64,000 nt of DNA from Viscum album (taxonomy: Eukaryota > Streptophyta > Magnoliopsida > Santalales > Viscaceae): contig OY728131.1 of the NCBI GenBank assembly GCA_963277665.1, positions 1,395,586,688 to 1,395,650,687 on the forward strand, read 5' to 3'. The position numbers and the translations under genes were made by a program. The notes under the pieces were generated by a model, which was not told where the DNA came from, ran no database searches, and worked only from the letters and a program-made list of their open reading frames with translations. The stretch's first letter is position 1. Each line of letters begins with the position of its first letter. This document shows positions 22,690 through 37,413 of the stretch, piece after piece.

Positions 22690-24990
22690 GAAATTCTCTT
22701 CTAGGTCTGAAATTATTAGATTAGACACATGTGATTGTTTCACTATTAGAAAATAAAGTAGATTTTATTTTAGAATTTATCATCCATATATATACTTTCG
22801 TGTACTTGAATTGATAAATTCAGTTTATCTTGTGAAAACTAAATCAACTTGATGTGGAATTTATTTTTTGACTTTTGATAAAGATTGTTTTAAAAAATTA
22901 ATTTTTTTTTGAATGATAAAATTTTAGTACTTCATGTTTTTTAGTAGTTTCTAGTTTCAATTTAGAGAGAAATTTATAATATGATTAAATGTGTCTATAC
23001 AAACAATGATATTGATGAGTATAGTAATTTTAATAATAAATTCAAGTTGAAAGGTATTATATTTAAATATATATATATATTTTCCAATAGAACATAACAT
23101 AAAATTGTTGTTGCTTGGATGAATAATAATTTTATGGAATGGTTTTGGTGTTTTAATTCTAAATAAAATATTTCTGGACATGTTATGGGTGATTAATTAT
23201 TTATTGCTTCATATATTACCAATTTATCATCTTCCATTTTTTCCTAAAAATACTTCAAAATTATTTTAATATAATAATGATATAAAATTTTATTAACTAT
23301 GCGTTTTAATTGAAAATATTTTTTTATATATTAAAATATGAAATATCACAATTGAATGGTCAAACATGATAATATGTTTTCTTTAACTTTGAACATAATA
23401 AATTTGGATAAGAGTTTTTTGATCATCTTTTGAACGAAATTTCTATAGTTTATGATACATTATTTTTATATATTAATACTATGGTTGACATTGATAAGTG
23501 GGAAAAATAGACATCATAGAACTATGATGTTTTTAATAATGTTGAGAATGTTTTAATTAAAATTTACCTCATATTGATGATATCAATGATTGTACTGATG
23601 TGAAGAGTAATTTTTAGTGTGAATAGGTTATATTTCATGTTTTTAATGATATTAATATTCTTTATGTTCTTGTTTTAGGAGTTATAAATGATTCAATAAT
23701 ATATTTTAAAAATTATGAACGGGTTTTAGTAATTAATAATGAGAAGAAATAATTATATGAAAACCATACGTTTGATCAACTCAAGATACCTAAAGGTAAA
23801 ACGAGATTGAAGAATTCCTTTTTTGTCTAATTAAAAAAAAATTACACAATTTTCATCAATGATAAATGGAACTTTCCATTATTAAATATTACCTTTAGAG
23901 TATATGTATTTAATTTTAAGAAATTTTCTTACTTGTCGTTAAAATATATTACATTTAAGTTGTTTTTGTACTGACTAATGGTTTATAATTTTAAAATGTG
24001 AAAATATACAGGAAGAATTATTTCCTCTATAGTGATATAAAGGTTTATATTTATATAGAACATCTACAATATTTTATAAAATCAACTGTTTATAAGTTCA
24101 TAAAGATCTAGTAAATTTAAAACAATATCTGAGAAAATAGTATGAGATGTTTGTGTATATTAAATTTCATTGTGGGTCTAAAAATACTAATTTCAATCAT
24201 TATGAAATTTTTTTTAGATTTTATAAATATTATTTTATCATATTAATATTTTATATCGATGATATATTTATGTTTCACCATGATACTTGTAGAATTGATT
24301 CATTGAAGGATATTCTTTAGTTTTTATGATGAAATACTTGGGATCAGTACGAGGGACTCCTATCTTGAAAATCACTTAGGATAAAACTAATAAGAATCTA
24401 TGGTTATCTTAGTAGGGATATATAAAAAATTAATTTTTATATTTTTTTATAGCTAAATCTAAAATGGTTAGTAATCTTGTTGTTTAACACTTTAAGATCA
24501 TCATTAGGAAGCCACCTTCTTTTGATGATGAGAGATATAGAAAATGAAATGCATTATTTATTTTATAATAGTAAGTTATGTGATTTATATTTAATTATAT
24601 AGTATTCATAATAAATCGTATATTTCTTTTCTGGTTATTCAATTTATTAATAGTAGAAAAAAATTGGTTTTAAACATTGTGAATTTCCAAGGTCATTATT
24701 ATAATTTAACATATGAAGGGAAAATTGGTAATTTTTATATAGTACATGACCCCAAAATTTTTTATGATGCTTATATTAATATAATAATATGATTTTTACT
24801 ATTTTTTGAATGGTTGGAAATAATCAGTTGAGTTTTAATTTTATTAAATCTATTTATTTATTTAAATGTGACACACATAGTTTTTCAGTTTTTTGTGTAA
24901 AATGTGGATAAATTGTTTCTGGAGTTTCATATTGAAATTCAACCAGCATATTATTATTGATATTTTCACAATAATTTAATGTATACATAA
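22690..24990 (+). pseudogene. pol: Decayed Ty1/copia pol (integrase, reverse transcriptase, RNase H)
   Basis: Fragments in copia order can be read across frames. Integrase N-terminal/core remnants lie near 22715-22890 (TCDCF, VLELINS, TKST then CGIYFLTFDKDC). The reverse transcriptase motif FYIDDIFMF (Y-V-D-D box) is near 24250, followed by MKYLGSV, a TPILKIT-like stretch, NLWLS and GYIKN (24320-24430). RNase H-like remnants follow to about 24750. The family order is integrase, reverse transcriptase, RNase H, and the spacing is about right. Stops occur every few codons, so nothing is made. I could not find its LTRs. The reverse transcriptase part is the most secure; the integrase part is weaker. 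Confidence 0.62.
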
Positions 24991-27900
24991 AATAACATCA
25001 ATCATTAAGTTGATCATGGCCATATTTTTTTATAAATATTAATCACAACTCATAAATCCTAACTTTGTCACATGGTGTGGATAAGAGAATTCAGAGTATC
25101 AATAGGAGATTCCTATGATCCCATAAGGTATGAATTTTGAACACCATTGAAATTCTAAATCATGTAACATAAATAGATTAAGTCTTGACTATAATAACTA
25201 GTTTTATTATAATTAATGAAATAGATTCATTAATAAAATAATGAAAAATAAGAACTATTATCAATTAATGAATTTGTTAAAATAAAATTTTAGAGCATCA
25301 ATAAATATTGTAGTCTTTAGAAAAATTAAATATTTTAGGTCATGGGAAAAATCCCATTATGAGTAAAACCATTATATTCCATGCCAACTTACATTAGAAA
25401 CAATGTTTCGTTGTGGAATGGTGGTGACAAACCAAGTAAAAATCAAGGAAGAGAATGGGTTCCATCATTATTCTTTCAATTGATAGGGAAGAATAATGAA
25501 GTATGAAATTATGGAAAAACGTGATATATATTTTTCCATCATTATTATGTGTTCACTAAAGTAAGAGATTAAGATGAATAATAATGCAAGAGGGATATCT
25601 ATGTATAGTTTCTTTTAGCAATGGTTTTTTGGGAAAATGGGAACTAACGAATATTGATGGGGTGGAATATAGTGATTAAAGGGTTGGTATGATGGATTAA
25701 CACTAGGGATATAAGTATATGAGAGATAAAGGGAGTGAAATCATGTATAGTTATGATAAACTTTTTCCTTGGTGAACTTACACTGACATGTGAGTTGATA
25801 ATGTTCGAGAATATGGAAGAGTTGTTCGATGGTGGTTGTGGCTAAATTCAATGAACCTGAAAGAATTTGTTCAGAACATAGTTTATTATAAATATTTCTG
25901 TTAATGTATTTATATAAATATATCTATTTTTGTGTGTGAATTTTTATTTTATATATTTTTTAATAATTTTTGATGGATTTTATAACAAAATCAAAAGGAT
26001 AAAATATATCTAAAAGGCCAAATGTCATTCCCAAACATGATGGATGATACCCCTTGAACCATATCCCAATCATATTATCATGAAATTATTAAATTTGAGG
26101 GGATATTTTTAATCACAAAAGCTATTTTAAAATTTGAGGTACTATAATAATTATAAGTGGTATTATACTAAATTATTTAATAGTGGGCGAGACAAGGTAT
26201 TTCTCATCATTTATAATCTAAAAAAATCTTAGAAAATCCTTATTGAAAGGTGAACGGAACACCATCAACAAAATGGTTTGACCTATAATATTTATGAAAT
26301 TAAAAAAAACATATGAACATTATTAGAATAGGGATGAAAATAATAAAACTCAAGTAAAATTATGATGTGGAAATATAGAAACATACCAATGATATAATTC
26401 CATGGCTGGATATCACATAATAGGAACTCTAGTGATGAAGTTGATCCTATATCATTTTAACCCTCCTAGTTATTTTTATTTGTGGAATGAAATGAACCAT
26501 TGATGGAGGATGTAATTAAAATTTTTCACTCATGAATGTGAGATACAAAAAATCTAAAAAAGTAGAAATAATTTGATTTCCTCCTGAATTACACTCCTTG
26601 AATTACTCATGATTGATTCCGAAACTACAAGTCTTCACATATGAGACAATGATGAACATAATGGTATAAAAAAAACATTGAGTAATGATCAGAAACAATA
26701 AGCCATAAAAAGATAATGATTTCCTCTGAAATTATTATGATGTTGATAAACAACCATGAAATGGATGAAATTGTGTAAAAAAGCGAATTATATAATCTTT
26801 AATGAAAATATCTTATAAAATCTCGAGTCGATGAGACACATAACTATGGAGTACCTTCCTATATGCTTGGGATTTATAATGATAAAAAATGTTCTAGGAG
26901 GTGATAATGGGGAGAATTTAATCAATATAATACTATAATTATAATAATTATTAAAAACCATAAGTAGAAAACAAATCATAAAATCATGGAAAAACCAAAA
27001 TATATGACATGGTATGAAATATAAATATCTATAATGGAATGTTATTTATATACAATAAAATTAGATCACCAATAGTCCAATATTAAAAAATGAAATACAA
27101 AAAACATATAAAACTCTATATTTTCATCATGTATAAAGTCTAACCTACTGAAAATCCATCAACATACTGAATGTGCATCCACTACACCACCAATCAACTA
27201 TGCATCACTTATAAGGCCCTAGATTTTATTGGAGTTATTAACTATAATGTCTGTGATATCATAACGTCCAGTATGGGTTGTGAGTTTGAACTCATTCGGA
27301 CACCACCAATAGTGTCCCAAGATAATATCCGTTCATATATGATTTTATATAATGTGAAATATAATAAATTAAATATAGTCAACACAAAATAGTCTACTCC
27401 ATAGTCAAACATCCATGAATGATCACTTTTCCTTTTTCAGACAAAGCTGAAGTGGGGAATGCACATTTTTTTCTATAGATACCAATGAAGAATAATGCAT
27501 CACTACTTGTCTTATGAACAAGAAAATTTTCATCCCCATTTCATGACCTTCTATTGAATGGGGAATCATTAAACCATGATGGACCAACTATTTATACAGT
27601 CTTCCTAGCTTATAAAACCAAAACAACCAAGCTCATTTTCCTTAACCATTGCACACATGAGATGAATTTAGATCCCATATAGTGATCATATTCACAAATG
27701 ATCATAACATAACCTAATGATGAATGAATTATCACCCCTATTTTTAAAACCAAGAAAAAACACATCTATGTTTATATAGCCTCTATGTGAATAAGGAATC
27801 ATTAAAACATGATCAACCGACAAAGGATCTACAATTTTTGGATCAATAACCCCAATAATCCTAGATCATTATCCCCCACCCATTTCACACATAGAGTGAA

Positions 27901-28410
27901 ATTTGATCTCATATGATTGCTACAATCTGCATTAATTAAAAATAGGCCTTTAATAGAACAATAATTCGAAATTATCAACACTAAAAAATCACATAATATT
28001 TAAGTGAAATTAAAATCCTTAAGCCATTATCAAAACTTTTAGATCCACTGATAAAAGAAAACATATATCATCTTATATGTTTAGCACTGATAAAGGATAT
28101 ATTTATGAGGACATTTTGAAGCACTGATAAAGGGTAATAATATAGTGTGCTCTAACAACAATGTTCAATAGGAGAAACAAAATTATAAAATACAAAATAT
28201 CATATAAAAATACAAAATTTAAATGAAATAATATTTACAACAAAAATGTAATAAAAAGACTCTAGTATAAAGAAAAAGAATGCAACTGTACAAATGAAAA
28301 AACAACCCCTACTCAAGAAAAACAACACAACAATATAATAAAACTATTATTATGTTTGTAAAAATATTGTTGAATAAACTAAATAGAATGAGTCAATTTT
28401 AAACAAAACA
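24991..28410. other. AT-rich DNA, no recognised feature
   Basis: No convincing coding motif or LTR terminus is visible. The phrase AGCACTGATAAAGG occurs twice near 28085 and 28120. Small frames at 26788-26979 and 27171-27392 have no recognisable domain. Confidence 0.45.
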
Positions 28411-28667
28411 TTGAGTCATACCTAGAACACAATGAATCGGATGGAGTTGCAGTTGATTCTTAAATGTCATACCATTTCCTGTTCGTATTAATCAATTATA
28501 TCTATGGAAATTAACTAAATAAATATAAGATAAAAATTATAAGGAAATTAATTTATTATAAGAACAATGAATTTTTAGGAAAAAATATTTGATCGTTATC
28601 TTGGGTTTGGTGACTTGATGAATATTTTAGACTAAAACAACACATATATATGGAAAAGAAACAGTTG
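28411..28667. repeat. Diverged edge of the satellite array
   Basis: TTGAGTCATACC followed by ATGAATCGGATGGAG, GTTGATTC and ATGTCA matches the monomer start. The next monomer begins 255 rather than 177 bases later, so this edge unit carries extra or unrelated sequence. Confidence 0.55.
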
Positions 28668-31560
28668 GAGTCTTACGGGTCACATAACACATTTAATTGA
28701 GGTGAGGTTGATTCATACATGTCACATATGACTTGTGGATAATTTTTCTAAAGTATCAAATAATTCATTTCATTTTCTATGTTCTAATCATGTCACTTAT
28801 GCTATTAAAAAAATGTTATTATAAACTAGAAACATACAATTTGAGTCATACCAGTCACATCATGTATCAGTTTGATGTGAGACTACTTACTACAAATCAT
28901 AAATTACTAATGGATCATTTTCCTAAATTATCAATAAAATACCATATTGTATTCTTAGTTTTAGAAAGTGACATTTTTTGAACTTAAAAGTCAATTTTAA
29001 ACGGATGAGAGGCACTTTGATTCATTTTAGTCGCTTTATCTATTAGATTGAGGTGAAGCTGATTCATAAATGTCACAAAAAAATTATGGATATTTTTTCA
29101 TAAATAAAAGAAAAATGAAGTTTTTTCATTGGTTTTTAGTATGTCAGTTGTATTTTTTAATAAAATTAATTTTAATTTTAAATAAAAAATGTAATTGGAG
29201 AATACCGGTCACACCGTAAATCACATTGAGGTTTTTTTGATTCATACACATCACAAATGACTTATGGTTATTTTTTTAATGTATAAAAAAATTCAAATCT
29301 GTTTTCATAGTTTTCAATACATTAATTTCATTTGTTTTACTAAAATGCCATTTTAAAATGGAAACATGGACTTTGAGTCATGATGGTAACATCGTTTGTC
29401 ATTTTGAATTGATACTAATTCCCAAAAATCAAATTTGACATATAAATCCTTTTCTTAAATTATCAATTCAATCTAAGAGTTTTTTATTAGTTTTCAGGGA
29501 GTAACACTCTTTAAACACAAATTCTAATTTTAAACTGATAAAAAAAATTGAGACTTTTTAGGCACATGATGTATTAGATTATGGTGAGTCTAATTTCAAA
29601 ATTTCACAACTGACATATAAATTAATTTACCGATTTTTTAGAAAAAATACGAATATGTTTTCTCTGTTTTGAGCATGTTAGTTGTATGTTTTAGTCAAAT
29701 TAATGTCATTATTAAATAAAAAGATTCATTTGAAGTCATATCGGTCACACTATGTGTCAGATTGAGGTGAGGATAATTCCTACACATCCCAACTGACTAA
29801 AGGATCTTTTTCATAATGTATAAAGACAATATGAATTATTTTTTTTCAATTTTGATTAAGTCACATGGTGTTTTTACTAAAATTTTATTTTAAACTCAAA
29901 ACAAACACTTTGAGTAATATCGATCACATCATGTCTTATTTTCATGTGATATTGATTATTACACATCATAAATTAATTTTGAATTATTTTAATAAATAAT
30001 CAATATAATATTAATGCATTTTATTTTTTTATTAACTGATTCCTTCTGGACTAAATTTCAATTTAAACTAATGAAGGACACTTTGAGTCATACTAGGCAT
30101 ATCATGTCACATATCTAGGTGATTCAGATTCCTTCATTTCAAAAAAGTATTGTTTATTATTTTACTAATGTATTAAAACAATCATAATGTTTTTTCTTAG
30201 TTTTTAGTAGGTGATTTTTCTTTTTTACCATCATTATTGTTAATTTTAAATTAAAACTAATACTTGGATCTATACCATTCACACCATGTGTTATATATAG
30301 GTAATTATTATTTCTACACAACCAAAATGGCTTATATATTGTTTTCATAATGCTTGAAATTAATATCAATGAATTTTTTCGGGTTTGAGTGCCCCACTTG
30401 TGTATTTTTACAAAAATGTCATTTAAAACTAGAAAAACACATTGAGTCATACTATTCACATAGTGTATTTGATTGGGGTGAGATTCATTCAAACATGTTA
30501 AACATGAATTATGAATTATTTTAATAAATTTTCTTGAAAATCTGAGCTCATTTTCTTGGATTCCATTGATTGGAAATTTTTGAACTTAAATGTCAATTTT
30601 AAATGGATAACATATATTTTATGTCATGTTGGGAAAATCATGTATCGAATTGAGTTGAAAATAATTCATTCATTTATGAAATAACTTATGGATAATTTTC
30701 ATGTTGTATTAATAAAATCCAATTTGTTTACTTGGTTTTGAGTATGTCGATTTTCTTTTTTACTAAAAAAATGTAAATTTTTTTAAAAAATGCACTTTGA
30801 GTGATACCCATCATATCATGCATCAGATCAAGGTGAGACTAATTCCTACATGTCCGAAATGACTTCTTTTTTAAAAAAATTCAATATAATATGAATGTGT
30901 TTTCTTTTATTGAGTATATCATTTGATTTTTTTGACTAAAATGTAATTTTAAATTGGAAACACATGCTTTGAGTCATACTAGTCACATCCTATGTTATTT
31001 TTACATGAGATTTATTTATACATGTCAAAAACTACTTATTCATTATTTTTATAAATTATCAAGATAATAAAATGGTTTTTTCTGGATTTTTAGTGGGTGA
31101 CACTTTTTGAACTTAAATGTAATTTTTAAACTAATATCATGCATTTTGATTCATGTTAGAAAGGTCATGTATCAGATTGATGTTTGGCTAATTCCTATTC
31201 ATAAAAAAAACTTCTTGATAATTTTAATAAATAATGAAAACAATCAAAATTATTTTTCTCTATTTTAAGTATGTGATGTTTTTTTCAGTTAAAATTTAAA
31301 TTATAAAATAAAAACATACAGTTTCAGTCATACCGGTCACACCGTGCAACAGATTGGTGTGCAGATGATTGAGAATGTGATGTGTAATAAAATAATTATT
31401 ATGTTAATAATTTTATAATTAAATAAATTAAACATAATTATGAAACACTACATTAAAAAGTCAATTTTAAACTAAAACCATACAATTTGAGTCATATTGG
31501 GTACACTGTGTACTAAATTAAGGTATGGTTGATTCCACCATGTCATTTTATCATATAATG
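28668..31560. repeat. Satellite array: 177-bp monomers in trimers of about 532 bp
   Basis: About 16 complete monomers and one partial monomer follow each other head to tail. The anchor GAGTCATACCGGTCACA and its variants begin at about 28668, 28843, 29019, 29198, 29375, 29550, 29733, 29912, 30085, 30267, 30444, 30620, 30799, 30971, 31148, 31325 and 31489, with steps of 164-183 bases, mostly 172-179. Each monomer continues with GATTGAGGTGAG, GATTCATACATGTCAC, TTTTAGTATGTC and TCAATTTTAAAC. Every third monomer (28843, 29375, 29912, 30444, 30971) shares AAATTATCAA and a GAACTTAAATGTCAA-type ending, so the true unit is a trimer. Monomer length is close to a nucleosome repeat, as in many plant satellites. 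Similarity between monomers is low, so this is an old or marginal array. Confidence 0.88.
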
Positions 31561-34500
31561 AATTCAACACTTTGGTTCAACTAACAATATTTTAGTTTGA
31601 TAACCCAAAATGTATAATTCCTTGGATATTAAAACATAAAATTTCTTCTTTATGAGGGAATAATCCTAGTTGAGTGCATGATCATAGTACATGAGTGAAT
31701 CATCCTTTTTTATGAATTCATTTATTCCTAGAAAATACAAACCATTACTAAAAACTATTATAATTCACTGATTTATCAAAAAATAATATTAACATATGTG
31801 TTTTTATGCAATATATTTAAATAAATATTTCCATTTCATTATCATAAGGAGAACTAACACAATTATAAACCATTTACCTACTTTGATGAAAAAAAATTAG
31901 TGTGACCCATTATGTATTTTAAAAAGAAAATAACTTCATTATAAATTTTTTACCCCTTTTTAATAGTATTAAACATCAATATATCCCTTTATTGAATCCA
32001 AATGACACTAAAATATGTTTTTTCCATTAATTATTATTTAATTGTGCTGTTGATAATTATATCCTTTTCAATATTGTGGGTGATGATAAAAATTAACATA
32101 ACATAATAATGTTTTGTTTATAAACATGGGAATATCCCTATTCTCATGTATTTTTTATTTTTAATGATGATGAGTTTTTTTATTAATGATGTTGTGAACA
32201 TGGATCATTTTACAAAATGGATGTTCACATTCATAATGAAAGTTACTTGAATGGATTTCACAATAATTTATGATATTATATCATGCATCCAATTCATGAT
32301 TGAATATCCTATTTAATTACACCATCCACTATATTGAAACCATTGTCGTTCTATTTTATGAAAATTCATGATTCAATTATTGGAGTTTTGTATTTCATTA
32401 TTTTTTAGAGGTTTCAAATCAATCTACCATCTTCTTTTTCAAAGGGGTCTTTATTTGGTTTTTTGGTGCTGCATAATTTTATTTGGCAACAAATTTTTAT
32501 TTTAACTGATTAATTAATAAATTGGTTTCTTTTAATTTGATTCCATGTTTCCTTTGACACCATACATCCTTGATGGCCACAATCTCTAAATGTTGGTTCT
32601 ATTCCAACAGTTCCATCATACACCTACTGTATTCAGTGGTTGATTATAGAAATTTTTTTTAACAATTTTATATTGATTATATACTTTTTCGAATACTATA
32701 TTGTTGTTGTGTGACTCCAAAGTGTATAATTTGTCCACTACCAATTCCCTCTCTCTGTAGTGTGGAAAAACCATGGATAAACAGTTGGATCTATTTTTTG
32801 TTGAATTTTTTCTTCTTGAGGGGATTATTTAAAAAATCAGTAATATATTATAGTAAATAGAATGTTTTAATAGATATTTTATCCTATGATAATAATTTGT
32901 AAGAAATAAGTGTTGTTTTTTTGCTTATGAAAAAGACCCATCCACTTAAATTCCCCTATAAAATAACATAAACAAGTGGTGAAAAATATTTTTACAATAA
33001 GCTACCTTAAACACTTGCATAATGGATATTATCACAACTGACAAGTGTTGTGCCTAGTTTTCAATAGTTATTCTCAAAAACAACCTTAGAATGACCCCCC
33101 ATTATACTCCATTTCTGAACAATTTTATTATTTGGATGTTCCTATTTCATCTCCTCCTCTAGCTCTACCTACTCCTCGAACTCAATCTTCATATATGACT
33201 CTTTCTATGCCCCTTCCTTTTCCTCTATCTATAAATTCATCTCAATCTCTGCCTACTAAAATACACAAATATTTTATTGTTTGTAGGTTAGTGCTTTTGA
33301 AAAACCAATTTCATCCATTATACTACTCCATGGGAAATTGATCCAAAATATTACAAAATCATTCTAACACTAATGCTTCACATTCAAAATATATTTATAA
33401 GTTCATAGCCCATTCTCGATCTCAAAAATATATAAGGTAATCACATAAATTAGATTTTAAAAAAACATTATAACATTATTTACCCTTTCTACTCATCTAT
33501 AAAAAATAAACTTATTCTTTTCAATTTGGGTGCATCCATTTTGAAGGAAATGTGTAATTTAATTTAAGAAAACAATCACTTCACTATAATAGTTGTTATA
33601 ATCTGAATTCATCCAAAGTTGTAAGTTGTATAACGATTTCATCCTCATCATCTTCATCTCTCGAATAGTTATCATTTCACATTTTTTATTGAGTCTCATC
33701 CTCTATTTATTGTATACATGAAATTATGTCTCTTGAACTAATTTGAGCAGTATTCATCCCATACCATGTACTAGTGAACATTATCTATGATGACTACATA
33801 TTTTAGTTCAAAAAACATAGAAGATATGAGGTATGAGTATCAAGAAGAAAAGTGAAATAATGACTATTTGGTAGATGAATCTGGTGAGGATGATAGTTGT
33901 CAACATAAAACATTTTAAATTACCACATCCAATTTGAAAATTTCAAATCTCATCCCAAAATGATAAAAGGTCCTTAACACTACCATGTGAAAATGAACTC
34001 ATCCATATCAATCTTTTGTAACTCTAATCTATATTAATAGTCCTTTTACCTCACCCATATCTCAAATATAAGACCTCTATATCCACTATGGTTCATGTGT
34101 AGTGTGTGGGTATAAAAATAAAATAGTAAATACTGATAAGTCCCCGAAAATATACAATAGTGGGTATATTTGAGTACATGTTCAAAGTAATGACACTAAA
34201 AATAGAAATGTAATACACATTATTGTTCACTAACAAGAACACCATGATAATAAAATGTACCTAATCCATTTAAGAATTTGTTCCCTTAGGAAAGAATTAC
34301 AAAATGATTTCTTTAATAAATTAGTTAAACCTAACTTCTAAAAAACATAAATAAAATCAGTCAACAAGACAAATTGAACATCACCCTCACCATATCCATT
34401 GATTAATCACTATGATGACAATTATAAATCATTTTCTAACAGACCATACATAGACCTCATATAATACACATCATATTCTATTATACAATACCAATTATTT

Positions 34501-36399
34501 TTATCACATCCACACATGTATTTCTGTTTGAATAATATTTCAATCATACATTGAGAAGTATATTAAAAATAATTTCAAATATAATCAAGTGATTATTAAG
34601 TGAAATTATTATATGGAAATATTTATCAAAATTTAGCAAAATAATTAGGCACCTATTATATTTAATACAATAATTTGGAAGAAAAATTATCTACAAAACA
34701 AATTATTACACATGTAAACAAAAAATATTATTCATACAATTAGTATAAAAAAGTATTCAAAGATATAAATAAACACTTAATGTGTAAAATCTTGAGAATT
34801 TTTAAAATTCCTAATATTCTTATGTCTATAAAAAATTCATGTTACATTTTCTAATAATTCATATAGTTACTTCAATAAAAAAATTATTTATAAATGTATA
34901 CTGGTTAATTTTAAATATATAAAGACATTGAAAACCATATTTGTATCTGAATATAGTAAAATAATTTGAAGAATAAATTAGTCCTATGAACACACACACA
35001 CACACACATATATATTATGAAAAATTTAATATGAGAAATAAATATTAAATACATATATAAAAACTAAAACAAATATGGTATCGTAAACCTCAAATTCCGT
35101 AATCAACTAAAAAAACATGATAATAACTTATGTGATTCTATGAAGCATGGGATGTATATAATAATTGATCAAGATTCTATATTACCCATGTTTTCTCAAA
35201 TATAATATAATTAAAAAAATTAAATATCATCAGTTTTCTACAAAACTAATATAAAACACTTATCAATGGAGATATATAATTAGTATTTAGTTATCAAAAT
35301 CATGAATTAGACATTTCAATGTTTAATAAAAAATAAATTCTCTATTTCCAAAAAATACTCTAAAAGAGATAAATTATAAGCTCTTTGATATATTACAAGA
35401 TACAAATATTAAGAAATTAATATATATATGAACCCATAATTAAATAAAGTAATAAGGTTATTTATATATTTAATGAGAAATTATTTGCTACATCTAATTA
35501 GAACTAAAAAATAAAGTCATATTTGATTTAAATACAAAATAAATGTGATACAATATTATTTTTTAAAAAATATGTTTTCCCCATGTATAATATAATCCCA
35601 CTCATATTAAAAAAACCAAAATAAAAATTTAATTATGTCTTACAACATATTAAATTTAAATAATATAGTTCTCTAAACAAGAGTGTTCATTTTTTATAAC
35701 ATGAAAAAAACAACAAAAATATTTTTGAAAATACCATAAAATAAATTATTAGAAGGTCACAATAAATATTTTTCGAACCATATTTTCATTCAAAAAACGA
35801 TTTTAAACTGAAATGAATCTAATATTAATGTATGTATATAAATAAATATACCATTAAATGTTTCCTTATTTTTTAAATGGTAATGAATATGTGAAATGGA
35901 ATTCATTACCGCCTACAGTAGTGTATTTTGAGGGAATTATTACTATTGTATCACTAAAAGACATCACAAATATACAAGTATACCTTGGTCCTTATAACTA
36001 AAGACATTATGTGAGAATCAATGTTTTGTTCTATAATATTTTTAGGGAAACTCAAATGATTATAATAAATAACATCGAACTACTTATTATGTTTGTAATT
36101 GGCCAATTGGTTGTAGTTTGTGACATTAATATTTAAAAAAAATTAATAGAAAATTATAGTAATTTATGGGATTATTCCATTATCAATGGAAAATAATATT
36201 ATGAACCAAACATCCCTTAATTAATATGTAAGAGATGATATCTATTCATGGGAAGCCATAAAAACTATAATGATTGAAAATATGAGTCCCAAAAACTATA
36301 TGTGAAGCACATATCCCATTTCCATTTCCATAACTAAAATATCTATTATTGAAAAAATTGATATATATTATATAATGTGACCATATAGTCCAAGGGTAA
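31561..36399. other. AT-rich DNA, no recognised feature
   Basis: No LTR terminus, pol motif or gene was recognised on either strand. A CA/TA microsatellite lies at 34990-35016. The frame at 33132-33341 is Ser/Pro-rich without an identifiable domain. Confidence 0.45.
34990..35016. repeat. (CA)n(TA)n microsatellite
   Basis: A compound run, ACACACACACACACAC then ATATATAT. Confidence 0.9.
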
Positions 36400-36959
36400 T
36401 GATCAGAGGGATTGTTTGGTGGAGCAATGTTGACAATGGTGATAGTGGTAGTGGTAACACTAAAAATGGAATGATCTGCGAGTGAAGGTTGTAACTGGAA
36501 TGAAAATAATGAGGAAAAATAAGAGAGAGAAAATCATGGGTAGAGTTAAGAGAGAATATAAGTACAATTATTTTGGGTTGTGAGCTATAAGGACACCAAT
36601 TTTTTCAGAAAGTAATTTTGACCGGAAATTTGATTTTTTGCTTTCAAATGCCAGTAATAGGGTAAAATGGTCTTTTTACCATAAAATATGATCTCATAAT
36701 TTTTTTTAAAACATTATTTGTCCTGGAATAGGGTATTTACCATAGTACAAGAGTTTGGTGGAAATTTGAGTCATTCAAATTTTAGAATAATAATTAATAT
36801 TTAATAAAAAACTGGGAACAACTGCCAATGTGGCACACTCTAAAAAGAAGAAAATATACATAAACACACTGACTTGAGGGCTTGAACTCAATACTATAAC
36901 CAAACCCAATACCCATCATTTCCACCCCAACCGAGAATGTTGGGAAAATGTGTTAAATT
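36400..36959. other. Unassigned block, CT-rich on the minus strand
   Basis: The minus strand has repeated TCTCTCTTA/TTCTCTCTC tracts (36500-36560) next to sequence such as CCATTTTACCCTATTACTGGC (near 36650). It resembles transposon-flank or leader sequence but could not be assigned. Confidence 0.3.
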
Positions 36960-37413
36960 GTTAATGATGTATAGGTGGGTGCTACACCATGCATGTCCTC
37001 ATCCCAACCCACCACTTACGTGCTGCATGCCCCCATTTAATTTCGAGTGTGGAAGGACTCAAACCTAAGTATGTTCTACTACCTGGAAGTATAATCCTTA
37101 TAGGATGTCACTATGGAACATTAAATATCAGCTTAAAACATGAACTTCACATCTTTATTGAAAACCACTTTACATGATCACAGATTCCTTCGTACCTATC
37201 ATTGCATGGGATAACATGAGGGCATACATAAGAAAAGGGTGCTCTATAAAGCTTAGTAATGGAATAATTATGAAATAACACGATGAAAAAAATACATGTT
37301 ATTAAATACTAATATCAACAGATCGTAATAGACACATGAACATAAAGGAATGATATAGCATTATATTCATAAAATGGAAATGTAGAAACACCATACAACA
37401 TGATATTATCATT

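Noticed and set aside
30157..30492. 111-codon frame on the minus strand
   Set aside because: It runs across two satellite monomers and is not conserved in the others.
28668..31560. Tandem gene fragments or repeated exons
   Set aside because: No frame stays open across monomers, and monomer lengths vary without keeping multiples of three.
28668..31560. Calling the array centromeric
   Set aside because: Size and order fit, but the array is short, diverged and lacks positional or CENH3 evidence.
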